From the NCBI GenBank assembly GCA_023015825.1, contig JALKAW010000010.1, forward strand, positions 56,822 to 120,821: a DNA stretch of 64,000 bases, given 5' to 3'. This document shows, one piece after another, positions 52,926 through 61,534 of this stretch. This stretch comes from Flavobacteriaceae bacterium S0862. Its GTDB lineage: Bacteria; Bacteroidota; Bacteroidia; Flavobacteriales; Flavobacteriaceae. The translations under genes were made by a program, and so were the position numbers. A model generated the notes under the pieces. It saw only the letters and a program-made list of their open reading frames with translations, made no database searches and was not told the DNA's origin. Position 1 is the first letter of the stretch. Each line of letters starts with the position of its first letter.

Positions 52926-54758
52926 ATGGCTGAAAAAAAAGAAAAAGCAGTAGAAACACAAGTTGAAGAAGCTGCAACAACCCAAGCTCCAGTAGTCTCT
53001 GAAGCTCAAGCAAATCCAGACAAATTTCTAAAAGATTTTAATTGGCACAATTACGAAGAAGGAATTGATCCAGTTGACGACAAACAATTAGAAGAGTTTG
53101 AAAAATTGGTATCTGAAAACTTTGTAGACACTTTAGATGATGAAGTTGTTGAAGGTGAAGTAATTCATATTAGTGATCGTGATGCGATTATTGATATTAA
53201 TGCAAAGTCTGAAGGTGTAATCTCTTTAAACGAGTTTCGTTACAACCCTAACTTAGCTGTAGGTGATAAGGTAGAAGTATTAATTGATGTTCGTGAAGAT
53301 GCGACAGGACAATTAGTGTTATCTCACCGTAAGGCTAGAGTAATTAAGGCTTGGGATCGCGTAAATGCTGCTCACGATTCAGGAGAAATTGTAAATGGTT
53401 TTGTTAAATGTCGTACTAAAGGTGGTATGATCGTTGACGTATTTGGTATTGAAGCTTTCTTACCAGGTTCTCAAATCGATGTGAAGCCTATTAGAGATTA
53501 TGATCAATATGTAAACAAAACAATGGAATTTAAAGTTGTTAAAATCAACCATGAATTCAAAAACGTTGTAGTATCTCATAAAGCACTTATTGAAGCTGAT
53601 ATCGAGTTACAGAAGAAAGAAATTATAAGTCAATTAGAAAAAGGTCAAGTACTTGAAGGCTCTGTTAAGAACATTACTTCTTATGGTGTATTTATGGACC
53701 TTGGTGGCGTTGATGGATTAATACATATTACAGACCTTTCTTGGTCAAGAATTAACCACCCAAGTGAGGTTGTTGAACTAGACGAGAAAATTAATGTTGT
53801 AATTCTTGATTTTGATGAAAACAAATCAAGAATTCAATTAGGTCTTAAACAATTAAGTAAACACCCTTGGGATGCTTTAGGCGAAGATGTTAAAATTGGA
53901 GATAAAGTAAAAGGTAAAGTTGTAGTAATTGCAGATTACGGTGCATTTATTGAAGTGGCTGAAGGAGTTGAAGGACTAATTCACGTTTCTGAAATGTCTT
54001 GGTCTACACATTTACGTTCTGCACAAGATTTTGTGACTGTTGGTGACGAAATTGAAGCACAAATCTTAACTTTAGATAGAGAAGAGCGTAAAATGTCTCT
54101 TGGAATTAAGCAATTAACTCCAGACCCTTGGACAGATATTACTAAGAAATACCCTGTAGGTTCTAAGCATTCAGGTATTGTACGTAACTTTACAAACTTT
54201 GGTGTATTTGTTGAATTAGAAGAAGGTATCGACGGATTAATTTATATCTCAGATCTATCTTGGACTAAGAAAATTAAGCATCCATCTGAGTTCTGTGCAG
54301 TTGGTGATACATTAGATGTGGTAGTATTAGAATTGGATGTTGAAGGACGTAAACTTAGTTTAGGTCACAAACAAACAACAGATAATCCTTGGGATAAGTA
54401 TGAAACTGAGTTTGCGTTAAACTCTACACATACTGGAACTATCGAAGAAATAGTGGACAAAGGTGCTACTGTTACATTTAATGAGGATATCGTTGCTTTC
54501 ATCCCTTCTCGTCATTTAGAGAAAGAAGATGGTAAGAAACTTAAAAAAGGAGAAGAAGCAGAGTTTAAAATTATTGAATTCAATAAAGAATTTAAACGTG
54601 TTGTAGCTTCTCATACTGCTATCTTTAGAGAAGAAGAAGCAAAAATTGTAAAAGCTGCTGCTAAAAAAGCTTCAGCTGCTGCTGCAGAAGCAAAACCTAC
54701 TTTAGGTGATGCTAATGATGCTTTACAAGCTCTTAAAGATAAAATGGACGGGAAATAA
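52926..54758 (+). CDS. rpsA: 30S ribosomal protein S1
   Basis: 610 residues from the ATG at 52926 (MAEKKEKAVETQVEEAATTQ); the frame is open 19 codons upstream but that part is leader DNA. Six S1/OB repeats are readable, for example GEVIHISDRDAIIDINAKSE, GSVKNITSYGVFMDLGGVDG, GKVVVIADYGAFIEVAEGVE, GIVRNFTNFGVFVELEEGID and GTIEEIVDKGATVTFNED, followed by an Ala/Lys-rich tail. Binds mRNA leaders on the 30S subunit. In Bacteroidota there is little Shine-Dalgarno use, which makes S1 especially important. A TATTTTTG (52799-52806) is a candidate -7 box. Confidence 0.96.
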   Translation: MAEKKEKAVETQVEEAATTQAPVVSEAQANPDKFLKDFNWHNYEEGIDPVDDKQLEEFEKLVSENFVDTLDDEVVEGEVIHISDRDAIIDINAKSEGVISLNEFRYNPNLAVGDKVEVLIDVREDATGQLVLSHRKARVIKAWDRVNAAHDSGEIVNGFVKCRTKGGMIVDVFGIEAFLPGSQIDVKPIRDYDQYVNKTMEFKVVKINHEFKNVVVSHKALIEADIELQKKEIISQLEKGQVLEGSVKNITSYGVFMDLGGVDGLIHITDLSWSRINHPSEVVELDEKINVVILDFDENKSRIQLGLKQLSKHPWDALGEDVKIGDKVKGKVVVIADYGAFIEVAEGVEGLIHVSEMSWSTHLRSAQDFVTVGDEIEAQILTLDREERKMSLGIKQLTPDPWTDITKKYPVGSKHSGIVRNFTNFGVFVELEEGIDGLIYISDLSWTKKIKHPSEFCAVGDTLDVVVLELDVEGRKLSLGHKQTTDNPWDKYETEFALNSTHTGTIEEIVDKGATVTFNEDIVAFIPSRHLEKEDGKKLKKGEEAEFKIIEFNKEFKRVVASHTAIFREEEAKIVKAAAKKASAAAAEAKPTLGDANDALQALKDKMDGK

Positions 54759-54784
54759 TATTTCTTAGATATTTATATAAAACT

Positions 54785-54812
54785 AAAGCCTTCCAAACGG
54801 AAGGCTTTTTTA
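54785..54812 (+). terminator. Intrinsic terminator after rpsA
   Basis: AAAGCCTTCC (54785-54794), loop AAAC, GGAAGGCTTT (54799-54808) and a T-run. Confidence 0.9.
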
Positions 54813-54828
54813 TTGCTACATAAAACCA

Positions 54829-54859
54829 TTGCAAACCCTAATTTTTTAACTTAACTTTG
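54829..54859 (+). promoter_or_regulatory. Predicted promoter of the pyrR-pyrB operon
   Basis: TTG (54829-54831), a 20-nt spacer and TAACTTTG (54852-54859) match the flavobacterial consensus, 25 nt before the pyrR ATG. The short leader leaves no room for a PyrR-bound attenuator upstream of pyrR. Confidence 0.65.
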
Positions 54860-54884
54860 TCGACCAAATACGTTTGGATATTAT

Positions 54885-55424
54885 ATGAGTCAAAAAGTGT
54901 TACTTAATGCAAAAGAGGTAAACATCATTCTTCATCGATTGGCTTGTCAACTAATTGAAAACCACAACGATTTTTCTAATACTGTTTTAATAGGCATTCA
55001 GCCTAGAGGCAAATACCTTGCTAATCGTTTGTGTAAAATGCTTAGAGAAGATTATAAAGTAAAAAATGTTAGGTTAGGTCAGTTGGATATCACCTTTTTT
55101 AGAGATGATTTTAGACGTGGAGATAAACCATTAGAAGCAAATACTACTGAAATAGATTTCGTTGTTGAAAATAAGAAAGTGGTTTTTATAGACGATGTAT
55201 TATATACTGGACGAAGTATTCGTTCAGCTTTAACAGCTATTCAATCATTTGGAAGACCAGCTGAAATAGAATTATTAACACTCATAGACAGACGTTTTAG
55301 CAGGCACTTACCAATTCAACCTGATTATAGAGGTAGACAGGTAGATGCTATTAATGATGAAAAAGTAAAGGTGAACTGGATTGAAAACGAAGGCGAAGAT
55401 TCGGTTTATTTAATAAATAAATAA
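54885..55424 (+). CDS. pyrR: Bifunctional pyr operon regulator / uracil phosphoribosyltransferase
   Basis: 179 residues, PyrR length. MSQKVLLNAKEVNIILHRLA, IGIQPRGKYLANRLC, and the PRPP loop VVFIDDVLYTGRSIRSALTA, then LIDRRFSRHLPIQPDYRGRQ. In other bacteria it binds pyr mRNA and has UPRTase activity. Here the leader is only ~25 nt, so classical attenuation before pyrR is impossible and any RNA target would have to be elsewhere; the enzyme role is better supported. Confidence 0.92.
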   Translation: MSQKVLLNAKEVNIILHRLACQLIENHNDFSNTVLIGIQPRGKYLANRLCKMLREDYKVKNVRLGQLDITFFRDDFRRGDKPLEANTTEIDFVVENKKVVFIDDVLYTGRSIRSALTAIQSFGRPAEIELLTLIDRRFSRHLPIQPDYRGRQVDAINDEKVKVNWIENEGEDSVYLINK

Positions 55425-55429
55425 AAAAC

Positions 55430-56359
55430 ATGAGCGAATTAAGTGTCAACCACTTACTGGGAATAAAATATCTTACCAAACAAGATATTCAGCTTATTTT
55501 TGAAACAGCCGACCATTTTAAAGAGGTTATTAATAGGCCTATTAAAAAAGTGCCTTCACTTAGAGACATTACCATTGCAAATTTATTTTTTGAAAACTCA
55601 ACCAGAACGAAGCTCTCTTTTGAACTTGCTGAAAAACGGTTATCGGCTGATGTCATTAACTTTTCGGCATCACAATCATCAGTTAAAAAGGGCGAAACCT
55701 TAATAGATACCGTTAATAATATCCTTTCTATGAAAGTAGATATGGTGGTGATGCGACACCCAAATCCTGGAGCAGGTGTGTTTTTATCTAATCATATTAA
55801 TGCAAGCATTATTAATGCAGGTGATGGAGCTCATGAGCATCCAACACAAGCATTATTAGATTCGTATTCCATTAGAGAAAAGCTAGGAGGGGTAAAAGGT
55901 AAAAATGTGGTGATAGTTGGTGATGTGTTGCATAGTAGAGTGGCACTATCTAACATATTCGCTTTACAGTTGCAAGGTGCTAAGGTTATGGTTTGTGGAC
56001 CTAAAACATTAATTCCAAAATATATTGATAAATTAGGAGTAAAAGTTGAAACCAATTTACGTAAAGCATTAGATTGGTGTGATGTAGCAAATATGCTTCG
56101 CGTGCAAAATGAACGAATGGAAATTAATTATTTTCCATCCACAAGGGAGTATGCACAACAATATGGAGTTACTAAAGAGCTACTTAATTCTTTAGACAAA
56201 GAAATAACCATTATGCATCCTGGTCCAATTAACCGTGGTGTAGAAATTACCAGTGATGTAGCGGATTCTGACCAAGCAATTATTCTTAACCAAGTTGAAA
56301 ACGGAGTAGCCATACGTATGGCTGTTATTTATTTATTAGCTTCTAAAATAAAACAATAG
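55430..56359 (+). CDS. pyrB: Aspartate carbamoyltransferase catalytic subunit
   Basis: 309 residues. Carbamoyl-phosphate loop FFENSTRTKLSFELAEKRL, QSSVKKGETLIDTVNNILS, DMVVMRHPNPGAG, GAHEHPTQALLDSYSIRE and the aspartate loop IMHPGPINRGVE. Condenses carbamoyl phosphate with aspartate in pyrimidine synthesis. 5 nt after pyrR and 3 nt before the next gene. No pyrI regulatory chain is present, so the enzyme is probably the unregulated trimer type associated with PyrR-containing organisms. Confidence 0.95.
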   Translation: MSELSVNHLLGIKYLTKQDIQLIFETADHFKEVINRPIKKVPSLRDITIANLFFENSTRTKLSFELAEKRLSADVINFSASQSSVKKGETLIDTVNNILSMKVDMVVMRHPNPGAGVFLSNHINASIINAGDGAHEHPTQALLDSYSIREKLGGVKGKNVVIVGDVLHSRVALSNIFALQLQGAKVMVCGPKTLIPKYIDKLGVKVETNLRKALDWCDVANMLRVQNERMEINYFPSTREYAQQYGVTKELLNSLDKEITIMHPGPINRGVEITSDVADSDQAIILNQVENGVAIRMAVIYLLASKIKQ

Positions 56360-56362
56360 ACT

Positions 56363-56695
56363 ATGATTTTTGATAAAGATGGTAACATCTCAATTATTAC
56401 TCAAGAAAAAGCATCAATTGTTGAGCTTGTTAAAAAACTGCAAATAATTTATAGCAGGTTTAAAAATGATAATATCATTATAAATCTTACAACTTTAAAA
56501 CCTTTAATTGCAGAAGACTTAATAGAGTTTTTACAAATTTCTAACGAACATAGAAAGGCTAAACAATCTTTTGTAATTGTAACAGATAAAATTCATAGCG
56601 ATCATACTCCAGATGAGTTAATTATTGTCCCAACATTACAAGAAGCCTACGATATTATTGAAATGGAAGAAATTGAAAGAGATTTAGGGTTTTAA
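56363..56695 (+). CDS. Small conserved protein between pyrB and ribonuclease Z
   Basis: 110 residues with no catalytic motif I know: MIFDKDGNISIITQEKASIV, a strand/helix alternation (IYSRFKNDNIIINLTTLKPL, HRKAKQSFVIVTDKI) and an acidic C-terminal helix (AYDIIEMEEIERDLGF). The pattern suggests an STAS-like alpha/beta fold, an inference from strand order only. It is packed 3 nt from both neighbours in the pyrR-pyrB-X-rnz transcript. In databases this small protein is sometimes labelled ribonuclease Z, most likely by proximity. Confidence 0.75.
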   Translation: MIFDKDGNISIITQEKASIVELVKKLQIIYSRFKNDNIIINLTTLKPLIAEDLIEFLQISNEHRKAKQSFVIVTDKIHSDHTPDELIIVPTLQEAYDIIEMEEIERDLGF

Positions 56696-56698
56696 TTT

Positions 56699-57604
56699 AT
56701 GAAGCTTACTATCCTTGGTTGCCATAGCGCCACTCCACGCATTATTACACATCCCACGTCTCAAGTGTTAGAAATACGAAACCATATCTTTTTAATAGAC
56801 TGTGGTGAAGGTACTCAAGTCCAACTTAGAAAGTATAAGGTTAAATTTAACAGGATAAAGCATATTTTTATTTCGCATTTGCATGGTGACCATTACTATG
56901 GTTTAGCAGGATTAATTTCAAGCTTTAAACTCTTAACTAGAGAAACCGATTTACATATTTATGGGCCAAAAGGATTGAAAGAAGTAATTACATTGCAAAT
57001 GAAACTTGCCGATTCTTGGACAAATTATAAATTAATTTTTCACGAATTAGAATCAACCGACTCACAATTAATTTTTGAAGATGATAAAGTGGAGGTATAT
57101 ACCATTCCGTTAGACCATCGTATTTATACTAATGGATTTTTATTTAAAGAAAAAGAAAACGAGCGTAAATTAATGTTGGGAGCAGCTGAAGATGCCAACA
57201 TAGACAAAGCATATTTTAGAAAGTTAAAGCAAGGTTTTGATGTCATAAATGAGGAAGGTGTATTAATAAAAAATGAACAAGTAACAAAAAGAGGTGTTGT
57301 ACCTAGAAGTTATGCGTTTTGTAGTGATACAGCTTACTCCGAATCTATTGTGCCAATAATTAAAGATGTAGATGGATTATATCATGAATCTACTTTTTTA
57401 GAAAAACTCTCTCATTTGGCAAAAAAAACGAAACACTCAACAGCTAAAGAAGCTGCAATCATAGCTAAAAAGGCCAATGTTAAGCAGTTGATTTTAGGGC
57501 ATTTTTCAACACGTTATGAAAATGTTTCAGAGTTTATCGATGAAGCTTCAGAAATTTTTGAAAATGTAGATACAGCCGAAGCAGGAAAAACCTTCGAGTT
57601 TTAA
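56699..57604 (+). CDS. rnz: Ribonuclease Z (tRNA 3' processing endonuclease)
   Basis: 301 residues, RNase Z short form. The metallo-beta-lactamase motif is IFISHLHGDHYYGLAGL, with LIDCGEGTQVQLRKYK and the first-His region ILGCHSATPR; the later LDHRIYTNGF, CSDTAYSESI and LILGHFSTRYEN complete the zinc site. It removes 3' trailers from pre-tRNA. Last gene of the pyr operon; overlaps the convergent DUF3784 gene by 4 nt. Confidence 0.94.
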   Translation: MKLTILGCHSATPRIITHPTSQVLEIRNHIFLIDCGEGTQVQLRKYKVKFNRIKHIFISHLHGDHYYGLAGLISSFKLLTRETDLHIYGPKGLKEVITLQMKLADSWTNYKLIFHELESTDSQLIFEDDKVEVYTIPLDHRIYTNGFLFKEKENERKLMLGAAEDANIDKAYFRKLKQGFDVINEEGVLIKNEQVTKRGVVPRSYAFCSDTAYSESIVPIIKDVDGLYHESTFLEKLSHLAKKTKHSTAKEAAIIAKKANVKQLILGHFSTRYENVSEFIDEASEIFENVDTAEAGKTFEF

Positions 57605-57897
57605 GATTTTTTATTAAACTTCGTCGCACTTATTGCCATAATAATAATACCAAGTATTACAATAGAGCTGGTAATTAGCAAACCATAATGCTCTTCTACT
57701 TTTATAAGGCTCATAATCAATCCCATAACAATTATTAAAGCACTAATAGTAATTAATGCTCTTTTCATCATTAAAGACAAATTTTCTATATCAACTTTTT
57801 CTTTATCATCTTCACTTAAGGTGTTATATCCTGCAATAAGGTTGGGGTATTTTTTTACTAGAAAGCCACAGATAATAAGAATAACTCCCATTAACAA
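57601..57897 (-). CDS. DUF3784 domain-containing membrane protein
   Basis: About 96-98 residues, three membrane helices. GVILIICGFLVKKYPNLIAG followed by YNTLSEDDKEKVDIENLSL is the DUF3784 signature (F-P-N-L-I-A-G-Y-N-T). The first codon is either a TTG at 57897 or the ATG at 57891; family members start with a hydrophobic helix that either choice allows. Unknown function, inner membrane. Confidence 0.82.
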   Translation of the reverse strand: MLMGVILIICGFLVKKYPNLIAGYNTLSEDDKEKVDIENLSLMMKRALITISALIIVMGLIMSLIKVEEHYGLLITSSIVILGIIIMAISATKFNKKS

Positions 57898-57993
57898 AGA
57901 TGAAAAAAGCTTAATAATTATTTTTTAAGTACAAGTTAATAGTTTTTTAAATTCTGATAAAAATATAATTATTAAATCTTGTAAATTGCACTT

Positions 57994-58644
57994 ATGAAGA
58001 ATAACGATTTAAGTAATTATCGTAAATCCTATGAAAAAGGAGCATTGTTAAAAAGTAATGTTCCTGAAAATCCAATGGAATTATTTCAAAAGTGGTTTTA
58101 TGAAGTTGACAATAACAATTCTATTGATGAAGCAAATGCTATGACTGTCTCTACAATAGGTCTAGATGGCTATCCAAAGGGTAGAGTAGTGCTGTTAAAA
58201 AAATATACTTACGAAGGTTTTATTTTTTATACGAACTACAATAGCGAAAAGGGAAAAGCTATAGAAATAAACCCTAATGTTTGTTTATCTTTTTTTTGGC
58301 ATGCAGCCGAACGACAAATAATTATTAAAGGTAAAGCAGAACGTATATTAGAAAACTTAAGTGATGGCTATTTTGAATCACGTCCAAGAGGGAGTCAACT
58401 AGGAGCAGTAATATCTAACCAAAGCGAAATTGTTAAAAACAGGCATGAACTAGAAAGCAAACTACATGCATTAGAACAGGAATTTGAAGGTAAAGAAATA
58501 CCACGACCAAAGTATTGGGGAGGTTTTATCGTTAAGCCTGTAGAAATGGAGTTTTGGCAAGGACGAGCCAATAGGTTACATGATAGAATACGTTACAAGC
58601 TTCAGGAAGATTATAATTGGCTAATAGATAGATTAGCACCATAA
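57994..58644 (+). CDS. pdxH: Pyridoxamine 5'-phosphate oxidase
   Basis: 216 residues. DLSNYRKSYEKGALLKSNVP, AMTVSTIGLDGYPKGRVVLL, FFWHAAERQIIIKGKAERI, ESRPRGSQLGAVISNQSE and the C-terminal EFWQGRANRLHDRIRY all match the FMN- and PLP-binding parts of PdxH. Oxidises PNP/PMP to pyridoxal phosphate. Monocistronic, with a strong terminator starting at its stop. Confidence 0.95.
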   Translation: MKNNDLSNYRKSYEKGALLKSNVPENPMELFQKWFYEVDNNNSIDEANAMTVSTIGLDGYPKGRVVLLKKYTYEGFIFYTNYNSEKGKAIEINPNVCLSFFWHAAERQIIIKGKAERILENLSDGYFESRPRGSQLGAVISNQSEIVKNRHELESKLHALEQEFEGKEIPRPKYWGGFIVKPVEMEFWQGRANRLHDRIRYKLQEDYNWLIDRLAP

Positions 58645-58675
58645 AAAAGAACCGTTATTTAACGGTTCTTTTTTA
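58643..58675. terminator. Bidirectional terminator after pdxH
   Basis: AAAAGAACCGTT (about 58645-58656), loop ATTT, AACGGTTCTTTT (58661-58672), flanked by A- and T-runs. It serves pdxH and the convergent CAP-domain gene. Confidence 0.9.
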
Positions 58676-58702
58676 TGTTCATATTATGTAGTTATTCTTA
58701 AT

Positions 58703-59197
58703 CTATTTCTTTATAAATATGTTGGTGAAATACCATTTTCCTTCTGAATCTTTTTCAGCAGAAATGTCAAAGTTTGTAAAATCACCTTCTATGATTTCTT
58801 TGTGACCACTACTGTTTAACCATGCATTTACAACAGATTGAGCAGAACTAAAACCATAAGCTACATTTTCTCCTACTTTGCTTGCTCCAGGATTATTTTT
58901 TAGACTACTACTACGTTGATAGAAATTATCATGAGACACCTCTTGTTTGTCCCTCATATAGTCAGTATGGCTATAAGCTGTTGCTTTTACTTTACTCATG
59001 TCGTTTAGTGTATTTAAACCAACTGTAATTCTATGATTGTTTATTAATTCTAGAATTTCAATTTCAATGGCTTTTGTTTGTGGAACATAAGATGTTGAAA
59101 GAGCATCAATATTATCTTCTTCAATAGAATCTGTAGAACAAGAAACAGACATTAATGCTAACAGTGCCAAAGCTGGCAAAAACTTTGATAATTTCAT
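58703..59197 (-). CDS. CAP-domain (SCP/PR1-like) lipoprotein
   Basis: 164 residues from the ATG at 59197, which gives MKLSKFLPALALLALMSVSCSTD (lipidated Cys20); the longer frame adds 32 residues read through leader DNA. The CAP domain shows LELINNHRITVGLNTLNDMS, KATAYSHTDYMRDKQEVSHD, GENVAYGFSSAQSVVNAWLN and GHKEIIEGDFTNFDISAEKD, with the two conserved histidines. Bacterial members are extracytoplasmic and of uncertain activity. Transcribed alone. Confidence 0.88.
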   Translation of the reverse strand: MKLSKFLPALALLALMSVSCSTDSIEEDNIDALSTSYVPQTKAIEIEILELINNHRITVGLNTLNDMSKVKATAYSHTDYMRDKQEVSHDNFYQRSSSLKNNPGASKVGENVAYGFSSAQSVVNAWLNSSGHKEIIEGDFTNFDISAEKDSEGKWYFTNIFIKK

Positions 59198-59304
59198 AAG
59201 TAGGTTATTAAGATTTGGGACTGTAAAGTTAGCAGGCGTCTTAAAAAACACTGTTAAAGAAATGTTAAAATCGACGAAAAGCACGTATTTCATCGAAATT
59301 ATAA

Positions 59305-59326
59305 TGCATATTATCGATAAAATGCA
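59305..59326. promoter_or_regulatory. Near-perfect 22-nt palindrome upstream of the CAP-domain gene
   Basis: TGCATATTATCGATAAAATG plus CA is self-complementary at 10 of 11 pairs, about 110 nt before the CAP gene start. The core TTATCGATAA also occurs within the palindromes in the barrel-gene leaders at 36260 and 37894. A possible operator; no known regulator is implied. Confidence 0.4.
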
Positions 59327-59472
59327 CGTTTATGGATGTTTTTGTACTTTTTATCGGTAAAAATTAGAATATTGTAGTTTGGGTATAAAATTCAAGAGCG
59401 AATAATTGCTCTTCATGAGGAGATACTTATAAGGTAATTACTGTTTAATTGAATTGCTTTTTTTAGTTTTAA

Positions 59473-59507
59473 CAATAAAAAAGCCGCTCGTTAAGAGCGG
59501 CTTTTAG
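59473..59507 (-). terminator. Terminator of the adhesin-PorP-OmpA operon
   Basis: AAAAGCCGCTC (59479-59489) pairs with GAGCGGCTTTT (59495-59505). Read on the minus strand it is followed by a run of six Ts; the plus-strand side is weaker. It lies ~100 nt after the OmpA gene's stop. Confidence 0.8.
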
Positions 59508-59606
59508 CTGTAATAAGTTATTTTCAAGTATTTACAACCAACCAATAAGTAAATTACTATTCTTCAAATATAAAGTAGGGAAGATTATAACATTATTACA
59601 ATATTT

Positions 59607-61523
59607 TTAATTTTGACATTTGCCTTTAACAATCAAGAATTTAGACCTTCTATTATCTTGATGTTTTTGTTTAGAGCATCTTACACCATCGGCGCATTCG
59701 TTTACGAGTCTATCTTCTCCATATCCTATTGCGCTTTCGATTCGCTCTGGTGCTATATTTCTTGATATTAGATAATCTCTACTAGATTTTGCTCTTCTAT
59801 CGGATAAATCTCTATTATATTCTTTAGTACCTCTACTATCTGTATGAGATTCAATTTTAATTACCAATAATGGATTATCTCGCATTACCGTTACGATCTT
59901 CTCTAATTCATATGCGGCATCTTCTCTAATGTCATCTTTATCGAAATTAAAATATATGTCGTTTATTACAATTTCGATATCAGTACATGCCGATTTTAAA
60001 CAGAGGTCCAAATTGTGTGTAAAATCATGAACCGTATTGGTTTCAGTCATAGTTTTATTATTGTCATTGTAATCTTTTTTAGAACCTCTAATTGAATATA
60101 ACTTATTGCAGTCAATTTCAACAGAATAAGACCCGTCTTCAGCAGTAATAATTGTTTGTTTTATAACTTTATTTTCGTCAAGTATTTCTACATTAGCACC
60201 ACCTAGGGGGATTTGAGTATCACAATCACGCAAAATGCCTGTTAATGTTTGTTTACATTCATAAGCGGCAAAGCTATAAATATCGTCATTACCTTTTCCA
60301 CCTGGTCTGTTAGATGAAAAATAACCAGTATCGTCAATTCGTTGTTCTCCATTTTCAATATAGAAAGCAAAATCATCAGCTTCACTATTAAAAGGAGTCC
60401 CTAGATTCACTGGTTTTGAGTTGTCACCTTTTAAGATGCCAGATTTATAGATATCTAATAAACCATGGCGATTATTAATTTTACCATCAGAAGAAAAGTA
60501 TAATGTGTCATTTTTTGATACAAAAGGAAACATTTCACGATGTCTTGTGTTTACATTAGGGCCTAAGTTTTCAGGTTCTCCAAGAGAACCATCATCATTA
60601 ATTACAACTTTCCAAATATCTGTTTTTCCTAGACCATTTTTTCTATCTGAAACAAAATATAGGGTTTTGTTATCAGAACTCAATGCAGGATGACCTGTTG
60701 AAAACTCATCGCCATTAATTGATAAATCTTCAATATCTGCCCAGTTTCCGTTATCTAAAGAAGCTCTGTATATTTTTAAATGAGTTGTTCCGTCTTTACC
60801 ATAATCTAAACGATTACGCTTATTAACATTATCTCTAGTAAAATAAATTGTTTTACCGTCATTTGTAATAGCAACCGAAGCTTCATGGTAATCAGTATTT
60901 ACATTATCAGCTAGAATAAATATATCATTTTCAATTTTTTTAACACCATTGTTATTAGTAACATCTGCCTGTAAAATGTCTAAAAAAGGCTCTTCATTCC
61001 AGTCATATAGCGCATCACTACCAGTGCTGCTTATTTTTCTACCAGAAGCAAAATATAGTTTTCCATTATGTTCGTAGCCTCCAAAGTCTGAACCTGGAGT
61101 ATTGATATCTAAATTTGTAATGGTATAATACTGTGGTTTTGAAAGTTCAATTTTTTCAATATTTCTATTAGCATTATATAGTTTTAGCCATTTAGCTGCT
61201 TCCTCATAGTTGTTTTCTGCATCTAAACTTAGTAAAACCTGACTATACCTATAAAAAGTTTCTGGTTTAATCTTTGCTAGATCCATTCCAAGTGCTTCCT
61301 TATAATATGGAGCAGCTTTTATAGGATTAGAATTATTATAATAACAATCCCCTAAGCGAGTGAGAACATGTTCACTTTTATCTCCGTTATCATAAGCTTT
61401 TTGGTATAATTCAATTGCTCTAACGTAAGCAAAATTTTCAAAGAATTTATCAGCAAGCTTGCTTTGAGCATAAGTCAAAGAGCCACTTATTAATAATATT
61501 ATGAGTAAAACTTTTGTTTTCAT
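59607..61523 (-). CDS. OmpA-family protein with TPR, WD40-like propeller and carboxypeptidase-regulatory domains (PorE-like)
   Basis: 638 residues, signal peptide ending GSLTYAQ. TPR-like helices at about 20-130 (RAIELYQKAYDNGDKSEHVL), a PD40 beta-propeller at about 150-415 (repeated KTIYFTRDN, KTLYFVSDRKNGLG, DTLYFSSDG), a carboxypeptidase-regulatory-like domain at about 418-500 (LTGILRDCDTQIPLGGANVE), and a C-terminal OmpA peptidoglycan-binding domain (FNFDKDDIREDAAYELEKIV; IESHTDSRGTKEYNRDLSDR). This is the PorE domain order; PorE anchors the T9SS to peptidoglycan. Lacking a lipobox, it may be a paralogue serving the adhesin encoded in the same operon. Confidence 0.88.
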   Translation of the reverse strand: MKTKVLLIILLISGSLTYAQSKLADKFFENFAYVRAIELYQKAYDNGDKSEHVLTRLGDCYYNNSNPIKAAPYYKEALGMDLAKIKPETFYRYSQVLLSLDAENNYEEAAKWLKLYNANRNIEKIELSKPQYYTITNLDINTPGSDFGGYEHNGKLYFASGRKISSTGSDALYDWNEEPFLDILQADVTNNNGVKKIENDIFILADNVNTDYHEASVAITNDGKTIYFTRDNVNKRNRLDYGKDGTTHLKIYRASLDNGNWADIEDLSINGDEFSTGHPALSSDNKTLYFVSDRKNGLGKTDIWKVVINDDGSLGEPENLGPNVNTRHREMFPFVSKNDTLYFSSDGKINNRHGLLDIYKSGILKGDNSKPVNLGTPFNSEADDFAFYIENGEQRIDDTGYFSSNRPGGKGNDDIYSFAAYECKQTLTGILRDCDTQIPLGGANVEILDENKVIKQTIITAEDGSYSVEIDCNKLYSIRGSKKDYNDNNKTMTETNTVHDFTHNLDLCLKSACTDIEIVINDIYFNFDKDDIREDAAYELEKIVTVMRDNPLLVIKIESHTDSRGTKEYNRDLSDRRAKSSRDYLISRNIAPERIESAIGYGEDRLVNECADGVRCSKQKHQDNRRSKFLIVKGKCQN

Positions 61524-61534
61524 AGTCGTATATT

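Larger units (their letters stand above)
59198..59606. other. 409-nt intergenic region with two dyads
   Basis: No gene seen. It contains the leader of the CAP-domain gene, the dyad at 59305-59326, a short hairpin AAGAGC/GCTCTT near 59393-59412, and the minus-strand terminator of the adhesin operon at 59473-59507. Nothing else is recognised. Confidence 0.6.
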
